Positions 8,667 through 18,280 of a stretch of 64,000 nt of DNA are shown here, piece after piece. The position numbers were made by a program, and so were the translations under genes. This DNA is from Actinomycetota bacterium (GTDB taxonomy: Bacteria > Actinomycetota > Acidimicrobiia > Acidimicrobiales > Ilumatobacteraceae): the NCBI GenBank assembly GCA_016870215.1, contig VGCD01000004.1, positions 33,504 to 97,503 of the forward strand, read 5' to 3'. The notes under the pieces were generated by a model, which was given only the letters and a program-made list of their open reading frames with translations, did not search any database and was not told the origin of the DNA. Position 1 is the stretch's first letter, and each line of letters starts with the position of its first letter.

Positions 8667-11600
8667 GTGGGAGAGTCATTCACTCACCTCCACGTCCACA
8701 CCGAGTACTCCATGCTCGACGGCGCGGCGAAACTCGAAGAACTAGTCGCCAAGGCAGTCGCAGACGGCCAGCCAGCCCTCGGAATCACCGATCACGGCAA
8801 CATGTATGGCGTCATCGAGTTCTACAAGGAATGTCGACGTCAAGGCATCAAGCCCATCCTCGGCACCGAGGCGTACATGGCTCATGACCATCGCAGCGAA
8901 CGCATTGCTCGCCGCGGGCGATTCGACGACAACGGAGGTTCTGGCGACGGTGGCAAGAAGCTCTATTACCACCTCACTTTGTTAGCTGAGAACAACGTCG
9001 GTTATCGCAATCTCATCCAATTGGCGAGCAGAGCATTCCTCGAGGGGTACCACTACAAACCGCGAGTCGACTGGGAATTGCTCGCCACCTACAACGAGGG
9101 GCTCATTGCCACCACTGGCTGTCTTGGCGGCCACGTACTTCAGTCGCTCGTCAACGGCGACGAGAAAGGTGCGCTTCAGAAAGCAGCCCGCCTGCAAGAC
9201 ATCTTCGGTAAGGACAACCTGTTCGTTGAGCTTCAAGACCACGGCATTCCTGATCAACAACGCACCAATCCGATGCTCATCGACATCGCTCGCAAAATTG
9301 GTGCTCCATTGCTCGCCACAAACGACTCGCACTATGTCAGCCGGTCAGATCATGAGGCGCACGACGCACTGCTCTGCGTGCAGACCGCATCACGAATGAG
9401 TGACGCAGATCGGTTCAAATTCTCCGGGTGTGAGCACTATCTGAAGACCGCACAAGAGATGCGTCAGTTGTGGAGTGAAGTTCCGTCGGCATGTGACAAC
9501 ACACTTTGGATTGCCGAAAGAGCCAATATCGACATTGAATTCAATGTCCCTAAGTTGCCCGAGTTTCCCATTCCGACAGGTTTCACCACCGACACGCAAT
9601 ACCTCGAAAAACTCACATGGGATGGTGCCCGCGAACGATGGGGCACCAATTTGTCTCCAGACATCCAAGAACGGCTCACCTACGAACTGGGTGTCATCAC
9701 GTCTATGGGTTTTGCCTCGTACTTTCTCATCGTGTGGGACCTCATCCGGTTTGCACGCGAAAATGGAATTCGGGTTGGCCCTGGTCGTGGCTCGGCTGCG
9801 GGCTGTGCGGTTGCGTATTGCCTCCGCATCACTGATCTCGATCCTTTGAGATACGACTTGCTTTTTGAGCGATTCCTCAATCCGAGTCGTGTGTCGATGC
9901 CAGATATCGACATGGATTTCGACTCGCGGTATCGCGACACCATGATCCGGTACGCCGCCGACACCTACGGCCGCGATCACGTCGCTCAAATTGTCACGTT
10001 CTCCACCATCAAGGCTCGAAACGCTGTTCGAGATGCAGCCAGGGTGCTCGGCTATGACTACGCCGTTGGCGACCGCATTGCAAAGGCCATGCCACCGCTG
10101 GTGATGGGTCGCGACACGCCATTGCGGTACTGCTTCGAAGAAAGTGATGCTCATCGTGACGGTTATCGCGCTGCATCAGATCTTCGCGACATGTTCGAAT
10201 CTGATGACGATGTCAAGAAAGTCGTCGAGATTGCGACGAAACTCGAGGGCCTGAAGCGCAGCGACGGCATCCACGCTGCGGCTGTCGTCATCACGCGCGA
10301 TCCGCTCACGGAGTATCTCCCTATTCAGCGCAAGCCCACGGGTGACGGCGCCCCAGAAGACGCTCCCATCGTCACTCAGTATGAGATGCACGCTGTCGAG
10401 GAACTGGGTCTCTTGAAAATGGACTTTCTCGGGTTGCGCAACCTCGACGTCATCACCGACACGGTGGCCATGATTCGTGCCACGCGACATCCTGATTTCA
10501 CCATCGACACGGTGCCGCTCGACGACAAACAGACATACGAGTTGTTGGGGCGTGGCGACACCATTGGCGTATTCCAGCTCGAATCTCCACCGATGCGGGC
10601 CCTGCTACGCAGCATGAAGCCGACGTCGTTCGACGACGTTGCAGCGGTCATTGCGTTGTATCGCCCAGGTCCGATGGGTGCAAACATGCACAATGACTAC
10701 GCAGACTTCAAGAACAGTCGTAAGTCCATCTCGTATTTCCACGATGATGCTCGCGAGTTGCTTGCAGACACGTACGGCCTCATGGTCTACCAAGAGAGTA
10801 TGATGCGCGTGGCTCAAAAATTTGCCGGCTACTCATTGGCGCAAGCAGACAACTTGAGAAAAGCATGTGGCAAGAAGATCCGCGAGCTGATGGCCGAGGA
10901 ACGCGAGCAATTTGTCACGGGTTGTGTGAACACCGGATACCCCGAGAAGCTCGGAACTGAACTCTTCAACATCATCGAGGGTTTCGCCGATTATGCATTC
11001 AACAAGAGTCACGCATATGGCTACGGGTTGGTGTCGTATCAGACGGCGTACCTGAAGGCGCACTATCCGGTTGAATACGCCGCTTGTCTCCTCACCTCGG
11101 TGAAGGGCAACTATGAGAAAGCCGCAGTGCATCTTGCTGATGCGCGTGCGTCAGATATCTCGGTGCTGAATCCCGACATCAACTTGTCGCAGTCCGATTT
11201 CGTGGCCATCGTCGATAACGGGCAGCGCACCATTTACTTTGGCCTCGCTGCCATTCGAAATGTAGGTGAGGGACTTGTCGAACTCATCGTGAACGAGAGA
11301 GCTGCGAACGGGACCTTCGAGTCATTCCATGATTTCGTCGAGCGCGTCCCCGAACCAGCGCTCAACAAGCGTGCGGTTGAGTCACTCATCAAGTCGGGTG
11401 CCTTTGATCAACTCGGACATCCACGGCGCGGTCTTTTGACTGTGTTTGAACAGATTGTCGACACCACCATCGTGCGAAGGCGCGAACGTGAACGTGGAGT
11501 CATGAGCCTGTTCGGAGAGTCCACCGATGAAGACGGGGGTTGGAGCGAGCGCATTCCTATTCCAGACCTTCAATTCGACAAGTCCGACCAATTGCGTTTC

Positions 11601-12191
11601 GAAAAAGAGATGCTCGGTTTGTGCATTTCGGATCACCCGCTCATGGGTGTTCAATCAGCCCTTCGTCGAAAGGTTGATTGCGGAATTGCAGAACTTCAGG
11701 GTCGCGAGGATGGCCCGGTCGTGATCGGTGGAGTGGTGACGATGCTCAATCGTCGATACACCCGAAAAGGTGACCAGATGGCGACGTTTGTACTCGAAGA
11801 TCTCGAGGCTTCAATAGAAATCACTGTCTTCACGCGTGCGTTGTCTGATTACGGTCACTTGTTACGAGACGATGCAATCGTCACAGTCACGGGTCGGCTC
11901 AACAGACGCGACGAGAATCGTGTCAGCGTGTCTGCGCAGCGCATCAACTTGGTCGAGAATCTTCGCGACCGACCAACGGCACTTCACCTTCAATTGGCGA
12001 CGCACGGGCTGTCCGAAGAGCGCGTCGATGCCTTGAGGCAAATTCTCATCGAGCATCCGGGGGACTGTCCCGTGGTACTGCATCTCGGAAATGGCCTTGA
12101 GATGTCGCTCGGAGACGAGGTGGCTGTGGATTTTGACAAGGTTCTCGGGCCGCTGCGCGTTGCTTTCGGTCCCAGCGTGGTGACCCTCTAA
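8667..12191 (+). CDS. dnaE: DNA polymerase III alpha subunit
   Basis: This is the replicative polymerase subunit, about 1174 residues. It opens with the PHP domain (THLHVHTEYSMLDG). The polymerase core holds the catalytic pair in PDIDMDFD near residue 412. GPGRGSAAG and the later FNKSHAYGYG segment are also present, and the C-terminal region carries an OB fold. The start is likely the GTG at 8667, which follows the GGGAGG Shine-Dalgarno at suitable distance. The GTG at 8658 would sit inside that Shine-Dalgarno. The intact PHP histidines suggest the domain may keep metal binding, as in mycobacterial DnaE1 with proofreading activity. Confidence 0.96.
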   Translation: MGESFTHLHVHTEYSMLDGAAKLEELVAKAVADGQPALGITDHGNMYGVIEFYKECRRQGIKPILGTEAYMAHDHRSERIARRGRFDDNGGSGDGGKKLYYHLTLLAENNVGYRNLIQLASRAFLEGYHYKPRVDWELLATYNEGLIATTGCLGGHVLQSLVNGDEKGALQKAARLQDIFGKDNLFVELQDHGIPDQQRTNPMLIDIARKIGAPLLATNDSHYVSRSDHEAHDALLCVQTASRMSDADRFKFSGCEHYLKTAQEMRQLWSEVPSACDNTLWIAERANIDIEFNVPKLPEFPIPTGFTTDTQYLEKLTWDGARERWGTNLSPDIQERLTYELGVITSMGFASYFLIVWDLIRFARENGIRVGPGRGSAAGCAVAYCLRITDLDPLRYDLLFERFLNPSRVSMPDIDMDFDSRYRDTMIRYAADTYGRDHVAQIVTFSTIKARNAVRDAARVLGYDYAVGDRIAKAMPPLVMGRDTPLRYCFEESDAHRDGYRAASDLRDMFESDDDVKKVVEIATKLEGLKRSDGIHAAAVVITRDPLTEYLPIQRKPTGDGAPEDAPIVTQYEMHAVEELGLLKMDFLGLRNLDVITDTVAMIRATRHPDFTIDTVPLDDKQTYELLGRGDTIGVFQLESPPMRALLRSMKPTSFDDVAAVIALYRPGPMGANMHNDYADFKNSRKSISYFHDDARELLADTYGLMVYQESMMRVAQKFAGYSLAQADNLRKACGKKIRELMAEEREQFVTGCVNTGYPEKLGTELFNIIEGFADYAFNKSHAYGYGLVSYQTAYLKAHYPVEYAACLLTSVKGNYEKAAVHLADARASDISVLNPDINLSQSDFVAIVDNGQRTIYFGLAAIRNVGEGLVELIVNERAANGTFESFHDFVERVPEPALNKRAVESLIKSGAFDQLGHPRRGLLTVFEQIVDTTIVRRRERERGVMSLFGESTDEDGGWSERIPIPDLQFDKSDQLRFEKEMLGLCISDHPLMGVQSALRRKVDCGIAELQGREDGPVVIGGVVTMLNRRYTRKGDQMATFVLEDLEASIEITVFTRALSDYGHLLRDDAIVTVTGRLNRRDENRVSVSAQRINLVENLRDRPTALHLQLATHGLSEERVDALRQILIEHPGDCPVVLHLGNGLEMSLGDEVAVDFDKVLGPLRVAFGPSVVTL

Positions 12192-12325
12192 GCCTTGTCG
12201 CTGGGCACTTGGCCCAAATTCCAGCCTTCTCCTTCATGAAATCGCTGTTTCGGTGGCAGACTAGGTAATTCTTACGGCCAGCGCACGGGGCGCGGCCTCG
12301 AGCCAATGTGGAGCGGACGAAATCG

Positions 12326-12982
12326 ATGACACTCGAAGTCGCCACCCAAGACTGCAACGCGCTGACCGACGCCGATCTCGATGAATTGGCATCAATGGGT
12401 GGCGCGTTTGACATCGGAACTCTGTCCAAGGCCAAAGAAGATTGGGTTCTCTTCACATCTGCTCGCGACGGTGGCAAGCTCGTCGGGTTCACATTCTCAA
12501 CTCTCGAGCGAATTGGCGGAACACCGTGCGTGCTACTTGGCCTCATGAGTGTCAAGAAGACCGGAAAGCGTGATTCGGTGTTGAAAGGACTCATGTCCGA
12601 GGCCTACCACCGGGCTCTCATGGCCTTTCCTGACGAAGATGTAGTCATTGGCTCGCGCTTCGTGCGCGCAGACGGCATGGAGGCTTTCAAGAGCCTGAGC
12701 GACATCATTCCCCGACCCGGACATCGGGCAGTGGGCGAAGAGCGAGCTTGGGGCCGCCGTCTCGCCAAGCGGTTCGGTGTTGACGCCACGTACGACGAAC
12801 AATCCTTTGTCGTTCAATCAAACGCCCGCACCGGCTTCATCGATCATGAGTCGACGAAGTCAGAGAAACTAAAAGCCGACATCGTCGAGCAGTTCAAGGA
12901 TGTGAACGACAAGAAGGGTGGCGTGCTCATTGTCCACGGATGGACGATGACCGAAAGTCTTCTCAAGTTGGGTCAACGCTAA
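12326..12982 (+). CDS. Uncharacterised protein, possibly GNAT-like
   Basis: The product has 218 residues, soluble, with no signal peptide or membrane segment. I do not recognise the family. The pattern is compatible with a GNAT acyltransferase fold: a strand GKLVGFTFSTLERIGG, then CVLLGLMSVKKTGKRDSVLKGL, where the basic loop and following helix resemble the acetyl-CoA pyrophosphate loop, then VVIGSRFV. This is weak evidence. It lies downstream of dnaE and upstream of a nitroreductase in the same direction. The ATG at 12326 is chosen over the upstream GTG at 12308 without strong support. Confidence 0.55.
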   Translation: MTLEVATQDCNALTDADLDELASMGGAFDIGTLSKAKEDWVLFTSARDGGKLVGFTFSTLERIGGTPCVLLGLMSVKKTGKRDSVLKGLMSEAYHRALMAFPDEDVVIGSRFVRADGMEAFKSLSDIIPRPGHRAVGEERAWGRRLAKRFGVDATYDEQSFVVQSNARTGFIDHESTKSEKLKADIVEQFKDVNDKKGGVLIVHGWTMTESLLKLGQR

Positions 12983-13018
12983 GTCGGCGGTCCTCGCCTT
13001 CGGTCGAGGTGACATTTC

Positions 13019-13618
13019 ATGGAGTTCGAGACACTCGTCCGATCCCGCCGTATGCGCCGGTCATTCAACGATGTGCCAGTCGATCGGCGTGTCATTGAGC
13101 AGTGCGTTGATCTCGCACGACTGTCACCGAGTGCCGGTAAGTCTCAGGGCTGGAATCTTGTCGTTCTCGAAGGTTCGCAGACTGAAAAGTTTTGGTCGTG
13201 CACCTTGCCGGTCGAGCGGCGCTCCACATTTGCATGGCCTGGTCTCCTACGCGCACCAGTCATCGCAATTGCGCTTGCCGATCCCACTGCTTATGTCGAG
13301 CGTTACTCGGAGGCCGACAAAGCGCATACCGGACTCGGAAACGGACCCGATGCATGGTCGGTGAAGTACTGGACAGTCGATGCTTCGTTCGCGGTGATGA
13401 CTTTGCTCTACGCCCTCGACGATGCAGGTTTGGGTGCTCTCTTCTTTGCAATTTTCAACGGCGAGCAACAGCTACGTGAGTCCCTCGGAATTCCAGCACA
13501 TCTAGAGATCATCGGAGCGATTGCGACAGGTGTTCCTGACGGTTCAGACGCACCGGGACGAAGTGCGGCACGACCATCGCGTGTGGTCTCCGATTTCATC
13601 CATTGGGGTACGTGGTAG
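13019..13618 (+). CDS. Nitroreductase family protein
   Basis: This flavin-dependent oxidoreductase has 199 residues. The N-terminus (LVRSRRMRRSFNDVPVDRRVIEQCVDLARLSPSAGKSQGWNLVVL) carries the family signature, with the RxxRxF segment and the SPSAGKSQ segment that contact FMN. The region DAGLGALFFAI and a late GVPDG turn are also typical. The natural substrate is unknown. In F420-producing bacteria related folds can bind either FMN or F420, and FMN is more likely here. A GAGGTGA ribosome-binding site precedes the ATG. The last 23 bp overlap the convergent yyaL gene. Confidence 0.85.
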   Translation: MEFETLVRSRRMRRSFNDVPVDRRVIEQCVDLARLSPSAGKSQGWNLVVLEGSQTEKFWSCTLPVERRSTFAWPGLLRAPVIAIALADPTAYVERYSEADKAHTGLGNGPDAWSVKYWTVDASFAVMTLLYALDDAGLGALFFAIFNGEQQLRESLGIPAHLEIIGAIATGVPDGSDAPGRSAARPSRVVSDFIHWGTW

Positions 13619-15635
13619 CAAGCACTTCACGAAGCGCTTCACGATCTGACACCGGTGCATTACAGACGTGGTCACGGCACACGTAAGCGCGCTCTCCGTC
13701 GCGACCATGCCATAAGGGCGAGTCAAAACGTTCGCCCCAGGCGACAACAGCAGTCGGACGCCACGTCGACCTCACCTCATCGAGCAAGTCGGATCTTGAT
13801 CCTGTGATTGCAATTTCGGTTGTGCCGATGACGCGCAGATGCATCGCCAATGCAAGGTTGCAAAAGGCTGACGGTGCCCGGCGGAATGTCGAGGAACACA
13901 GTGCAATCAACGCATCGGCGCGCTCCAGTAGGTCCATACGACCAGAGAGTGCTCCGAGGCGCACGAAGGCGATGGCTGCAGTCGACTGAGCGGAAGCAGT
14001 TGCATTGTCCATGATGTCTTTTGCTCTCACGATGAGGCTTTCTGCATGTTTGCTCGTGGTGAAGAGTCCGCCGTTTTCTTCGTCCCAGAAGTCATCGATG
14101 AGCCTGTCTGCAACTTCGATGGCCACGTTGATCCATCGCGCCTGTCCGGTCAGTTCGTACAGACGAGTGAATGCATCGACGACCTGTGCAAGATCATGCG
14201 CAAGAGCATCGTGTCGCGCCTGAGGAGTTGCGTCGGCTTGCCAACTTCGATGCCAGCGCCCGTCGTTGGTGCGAAGTGACGCGACGAGGAACTCACCGTT
14301 CTCAACGGCAGCGTCCCTCCAGTCGTCTCGATTGAAGGCTGCGGCCGCTTCGCAAAGACTCGAAAGCATCATTGCGTTCCATTCGGTCAGCACCTTGTCG
14401 TCCAGACCGGGTCGCGGTCGAGTGGCCCGGGCAGCGAACAACGCTGTGCGCGAGCGCGCGAGGTTGTCGGGAAGAAGAGGCTCATTGCGATGTGCAATGC
14501 GGTTGGGAATGGATCGCCCCTCGAAATTGCCGACCGACGTGATGTCCCACCACGCGCATGCCTGTGGTGCATCGCTGCCAAGCACGTCAGCTATCTCGGT
14601 AGCTATCCATGTGTAGAAGGTGCCTTCGTGTGAGTGGCCTTCCTGGTCGAGTGAATCTGCATCCTCAGCGCTGTAGAAACCTCCGTCGCCATGACGGAGA
14701 TCACGCAGCACATACGTGACGAGTTCTTCAGCCACGTAGCGGAAGTCATTGATCTTGAAGACTTGCCACGCATGCACGTACACCCGAAGCAGTAGTGCTT
14801 GGTCATAGAGCATCTTTTCGAAATGTGGGACAAGCCATTTCTCGTCGACGCTGTATCGCGAGAATCCACCTCCAAGATGATCGTGCATCCCTCCGGCCGC
14901 CATAGCCCTGAGCGTTGTACATACTGCAGTCTCGATATCGCGCGCCTGCTGAGCAGTGGAGGACTTCTGCTGCGTGGGCGGCTGAGCAGAGAGCTCCAAG
15001 TAGGCGCGCATCAAGAGATCGAGAGCAAACGTCGACGGGAACTTCGGAGCAGACCCAAATCCGCCCCATTCAGAGTCGAAATTGGACAACAAAGTCTGCA
15101 CGGCGAGTGACAATGCCTCGCGTGGTTTGTCATCAGTCGTCGGTTTGATGCTCTCGGTGCGACGAAGAGAATCAAGAAGAGCATCAACGTTGTGGCGCAC
15201 ATCTTCTGGCTTGTTGTGCCAGACGTCGTCAATTGCAGCCATCAACTGGAGAAATGTGTTCTTCGGAAAGTAGGTCCCTCCGTAGAACGGCTCGCCGTCT
15301 GGCGTGAGAAAAACCGTCATCGGCCATCCACCGCGCCCCGTCATTGCTTGAACGGCGTCCATGTAAATCGCGTCGACGTCCGGACGTTCCTCGCGGTCCA
15401 CCTTGATGTTGACGAACTGGGCATTCATGACCGAAGCAACGTCGTCGTCTTCAAAGCATTCATGCGCCATCACGTGGCACCAGTGGCATGCTGAATAGCC
15501 GACGGACAGGAGTATCGGTACGTTGCGTTGCTTCGCTTCAGCGAAAGCGTCTGCTCCCCATTCGAACCAAGAAACCGGATTGTCCTTGTGTTGGCGCAGA
15601 TACGGCGATGCCGACGAGACCAGACGATTGGTCAT
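13596..15635 (-). CDS. Thioredoxin-domain protein of the YyaL/DUF255 family
   Basis: The protein has 679 residues. The N-terminal 150 residues are a thioredoxin-like DUF255 domain (SASPYLRQHKDNPVSWFEWG) with the CHWCHVM redox-type motif and the KVDREERPDVD segment. The rest is an alpha/alpha-barrel like those of N-acylglucosamine 2-epimerases, with HFEKMLYDQALLL and FYSAEDADS as landmarks. The family is widespread, including human SPATA20, but its reaction is unknown. The gene starts 9 bp after fabI on the same strand, so the two are probably co-transcribed. Confidence 0.88.
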   Translation of the reverse strand: MTNRLVSSASPYLRQHKDNPVSWFEWGADAFAEAKQRNVPILLSVGYSACHWCHVMAHECFEDDDVASVMNAQFVNIKVDREERPDVDAIYMDAVQAMTGRGGWPMTVFLTPDGEPFYGGTYFPKNTFLQLMAAIDDVWHNKPEDVRHNVDALLDSLRRTESIKPTTDDKPREALSLAVQTLLSNFDSEWGGFGSAPKFPSTFALDLLMRAYLELSAQPPTQQKSSTAQQARDIETAVCTTLRAMAAGGMHDHLGGGFSRYSVDEKWLVPHFEKMLYDQALLLRVYVHAWQVFKINDFRYVAEELVTYVLRDLRHGDGGFYSAEDADSLDQEGHSHEGTFYTWIATEIADVLGSDAPQACAWWDITSVGNFEGRSIPNRIAHRNEPLLPDNLARSRTALFAARATRPRPGLDDKVLTEWNAMMLSSLCEAAAAFNRDDWRDAAVENGEFLVASLRTNDGRWHRSWQADATPQARHDALAHDLAQVVDAFTRLYELTGQARWINVAIEVADRLIDDFWDEENGGLFTTSKHAESLIVRAKDIMDNATASAQSTAAIAFVRLGALSGRMDLLERADALIALCSSTFRRAPSAFCNLALAMHLRVIGTTEIAITGSRSDLLDEVRSTWRPTAVVAWGERFDSPLWHGRDGERAYVCRDHVCNAPVSDREALREVLATTYPNG

Positions 15636-15644
15636 GGCGTGGCG

Positions 15645-16412
15645 TCACGCGCCGACGGCGTGGTACCCGCCATCGACATGGATGATCTCGCCAGTGGTGG
15701 CAGGAAACCAATCGGACATGAGAGCCACACATGCTCGTGCGACTGCGTCGGCATCGTTCACATCCCACCCAAGTGGCGCGCGATGATCCCAGACGTCTTC
15801 GAACTTCTTGAATCCAGGTATCGACTTCGCCGCCATCGTGCGAATGGGCCCGGCAGCGATGAGGTTGCAACGAATTCCGCGTGGGCCAAGTTCTTTTGCG
15901 AGATAACGGCTGGTTGATTCGAGCGCTGACTTGGCGACACCCATCCAGTTATACGCCGGCCATGCGACTGTGTTGTCAAAATCAAGCCCAACGATGGAAC
16001 CGCCCTTGCTCATGAGCGGTAGGAACGCATCAGCCATTGTCTTGAGTGAGTATGCGGATATCTGCATCGCAACGGCAACGTCACTCCATTGGGCCGCCAG
16101 GAAGTCATCACCGAGGCACACCTCGGGTGCAAAGCCGATGGAGTGCAAGACACCATCGACGGCGCCCATTGACGCCGCGACCTGTTCACGCACTGAGGTG
16201 ATGTGTTCGTCAACTGTGACATCAAACTCAAAGACGTCAGCAGGAGTATCGAGACGTCGCGCAGTGCGTTGAGTGAGAGAGAGTGCGCGGCCCGCACCAG
16301 TCAGCACGATGGTCGCACCTTCGCGCTGCGCCATTTGTGCGACTCCGAAGGCGAGTGACGCATCGGTCAGTACGCCGGTGATGACGAGACGCTTGCCGTC
16401 GAGGATTCCCAT
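15645..16412 (-). CDS. fabI: Enoyl-ACP reductase (NADH), InhA-like
   Basis: FabI reduces trans-2-enoyl-ACP in the last step of each fatty-acid elongation cycle. The 255-residue short-chain dehydrogenase begins MGILDGKRLVITGVLTDASLAFG, very like mycobacterial InhA, and has the active-site pair Tyr154 and Lys161 in YNWMGVAK. The late DVNDADAVARACVALMSDW and GEIIHVDGG segments are standard. The frame is open 45 bp further upstream, but the ATG at 16412 matches the family start and has a leaderless -10 at 7 nt. It is divergent from the F420 reductase gene with 47 bp between starts. Confidence 0.93.
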   Translation of the reverse strand: MGILDGKRLVITGVLTDASLAFGVAQMAQREGATIVLTGAGRALSLTQRTARRLDTPADVFEFDVTVDEHITSVREQVAASMGAVDGVLHSIGFAPEVCLGDDFLAAQWSDVAVAMQISAYSLKTMADAFLPLMSKGGSIVGLDFDNTVAWPAYNWMGVAKSALESTSRYLAKELGPRGIRCNLIAAGPIRTMAAKSIPGFKKFEDVWDHRAPLGWDVNDADAVARACVALMSDWFPATTGEIIHVDGGYHAVGA

Positions 16413-16419
16413 GCATCTG

Positions 16420-16425
16420 ACCGTA
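16420..16425 (-). promoter_or_regulatory. Leaderless -10 element for fabI
   Basis: On the minus strand TACGGT is followed by seven bases and the fabI ATG. The divergent gene at 16460 has only a weaker candidate (TAAGGCT at 16446-16452) with a similar distance to its ATG. Confidence 0.5.
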
Positions 16426-16459
16426 GTGGGGAAGGGGCGTTTGTGTAAGGCTCTCACCT

Positions 16460-17140
16460 ATGCGTATCGGAATCCTCGGAGGAACTGGTCCTGCCGGAAG
16501 TGCATTGGGCGCCAGGTTGGCATCGGTTGGCAATCACGTCGTGATCGGCTCGCGGTCGAGGGAGCGAGCGCTTGAAGTTGTCACTCAGATGAAGGATAAG
16601 TGGCCTCAGCTAGGTGCGGGCATCGAGGCTGGAGACAACAATGAGGCAGCTTCTTGCGATGTCGTGGTGCTGGCAACTCCATGGGACTCAGCGGCCACAA
16701 CTGCAACCGAATACGAAGATCAATTGGCGGGCAAAGTTGTCATCAGCATGGCGAATGCTCTGGTTCGAGTTGGTCATGAATTTCAACCACTACTTCCCCC
16801 GCGCGGAAGTGTTGCGGCACATGTGCAAGCAGCCGTACCTCGTTGCCGAGTTGTCGCTGCTTTCCATCATCTTCCTGCAAAGGAACTTGGCCATCTCGGC
16901 TCACCCATTGACAGCGATGTGCTCATTTGCTCGGACGATGCAGACGCCATCGTCAAAACGGCTGAGATCGTGTCGCAGATTCCAGGGTGTCGTCCGCTTG
17001 ATGCAGGTGAACTTTCGAACGCGACAGCGATTGAAGCCTTCACTGCGGTGCTGCTTCAGTTGAATATTCGTTACAAGACGCGCGTCGCACCCAAGCTCAC
17101 GGGCATCAAGGGGGATCCGCGAGAGGCACGTCCGTCCTGA
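16460..17140 (+). CDS. NADPH-dependent F420 reductase
   Basis: The enzyme moves hydride between NADP(H) and coenzyme F420. It has 226 residues with an N-terminal Rossmann motif (IGILGGTGPAGSALGARLA), then GSRSRERA for the NADP phosphate. VVVLATPW, KVVISMANAL and AAFHHLPAKEL are also recognised from the family. It should supply reduced F420 to enzymes such as the LLM oxidoreductase at 23942. The gene is followed after 12 bp by mshC and divergent from fabI. Confidence 0.88.
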   Translation: MRIGILGGTGPAGSALGARLASVGNHVVIGSRSRERALEVVTQMKDKWPQLGAGIEAGDNNEAASCDVVVLATPWDSAATTATEYEDQLAGKVVISMANALVRVGHEFQPLLPPRGSVAAHVQAAVPRCRVVAAFHHLPAKELGHLGSPIDSDVLICSDDADAIVKTAEIVSQIPGCRPLDAGELSNATAIEAFTAVLLQLNIRYKTRVAPKLTGIKGDPREARPS

Positions 17141-17152
17141 CGTGAGTCGCCG

Positions 17153-18280
17153 ATGACAATGCGTCTCTACGACACCTCGCGGCGAGACATCGTCGCCTTT
17201 GAGCCCGGCCCGACCGTGCTGATGTACACGTGTGGCATCACTCCATATGACGCCACTCACTTGGGGCATGCTTCCACATTCGTTTTCTATGACGTGTTGC
17301 AACGTCGTCTGATTGATCTGGGGCACCAAGTGCGGTGCGTGCGCAACGTCACTGACGTCGATGATCCACTCTTTGCGAAGGCACGTGAATTGGGAGTGCA
17401 CTATCTCGATCTCGCAGCAGGAGAAGAGAGCCGCTTCAACCGAGACATGGAAGCACTTGACACCCTGCCCGTGTTCAGTGCGCCGCGAGCCTCGTCAGCC
17501 ATCTCCGACATCCGTGGCTTCATTGGAATGGTGCTTGATCGAGGTTTCGCTTATGCCGCTGGTGGGTCGGTGTACTTCGATGTCACCAAGTTCGATTCAT
17601 TCGGTTCGGTCTCGAATTATTCGCATGAGCAGATGATTGATTTCGCTCGGGAGCGTGGAGGCAATGTCGATGACCCACACAAGCGGCATCCACTTGATTT
17701 CGTGTTGTGGCATCCATCTGCTGAAGATGAACCAAGTTGGGATGCGCTGTGGGGTGCTGGTCGACCAGGGTGGCACATCGAATGCTCTGCGTTGGCACTT
17801 CGCGAGTTGGGAACCACCATCGATCTCCACGGCGGAGGTAGTGACCTCATCTTCCCGCATCATGAATGCGAACGAGCACAATCCGAAGCAGCCACAGTTC
17901 AGCCTTTCGTGAAGCACTGGATGCATGTTGCGATGGTGTTCAAAGACGGTCACAAGATGTCAAAGAGTCTCGGAAACCTCGTGTTCGTAGACAAATTGCG
18001 CGAAACATGGGACCCGCGTGAGATCCGTCTGTGCATCATCGCGAACCACTATCGACGCGAGTGGGAGTGGAATGACGAGCGCATGCCCGCTGCGCGACAC
18101 CGCCTTCAGTCGTGGCTGGCAAGCAAGGGTGGTCCAGATGGCTCAAGAGTGCTCGAAGAGGTGAGGGCTTGCCTAGACGACGACCTTGACACACCTGGGT
18201 CACTGAGAGTCATTGATGAAGCGGCAGCCGATGGTCGCGACGTCAGCGATGCTGCGGCGCTGCTCGGCGTGCGCCTGTAG
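17153..18280 (+). CDS. mshC: Mycothiol ligase MshC (L-cysteine:GlcN-Ins ligase)
   Basis: MshC joins cysteine to glucosaminyl-inositol in mycothiol synthesis, using ATP. The gene derives from a cysteinyl-tRNA synthetase. The 375-residue protein has the MshC-type signature YTCGITPYDATHLGHA, the zinc ligands in WHIECSALA and FPHHECE, and the KMSKSLGNLVFV loop. The anticodon-binding domain of true CysRS is missing. It ends LLGVRL, as MshC proteins usually do. The start ATG at 17153 lies 12 bp after the F420 reductase. The sequence just past the stop repeats the last codons with 21-bp periodicity. Confidence 0.9.
   Translation: MTMRLYDTSRRDIVAFEPGPTVLMYTCGITPYDATHLGHASTFVFYDVLQRRLIDLGHQVRCVRNVTDVDDPLFAKARELGVHYLDLAAGEESRFNRDMEALDTLPVFSAPRASSAISDIRGFIGMVLDRGFAYAAGGSVYFDVTKFDSFGSVSNYSHEQMIDFARERGGNVDDPHKRHPLDFVLWHPSAEDEPSWDALWGAGRPGWHIECSALALRELGTTIDLHGGGSDLIFPHHECERAQSEAATVQPFVKHWMHVAMVFKDGHKMSKSLGNLVFVDKLRETWDPREIRLCIIANHYRREWEWNDERMPAARHRLQSWLASKGGPDGSRVLEEVRACLDDDLDTPGSLRVIDEAAADGRDVSDAAALLGVRL

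Noticed and set aside
9390..10154. Minus-strand ORF of 254 residues inside dnaE
   Set aside because: It overlaps conserved polymerase sequence and shows no domain of its own.
12983..13018. Small hairpin CCTCG/CGAGG between two genes as a terminator
   Set aside because: The stem is only five base pairs, has no T tract and overlaps the ribosome-binding site of the nitroreductase.
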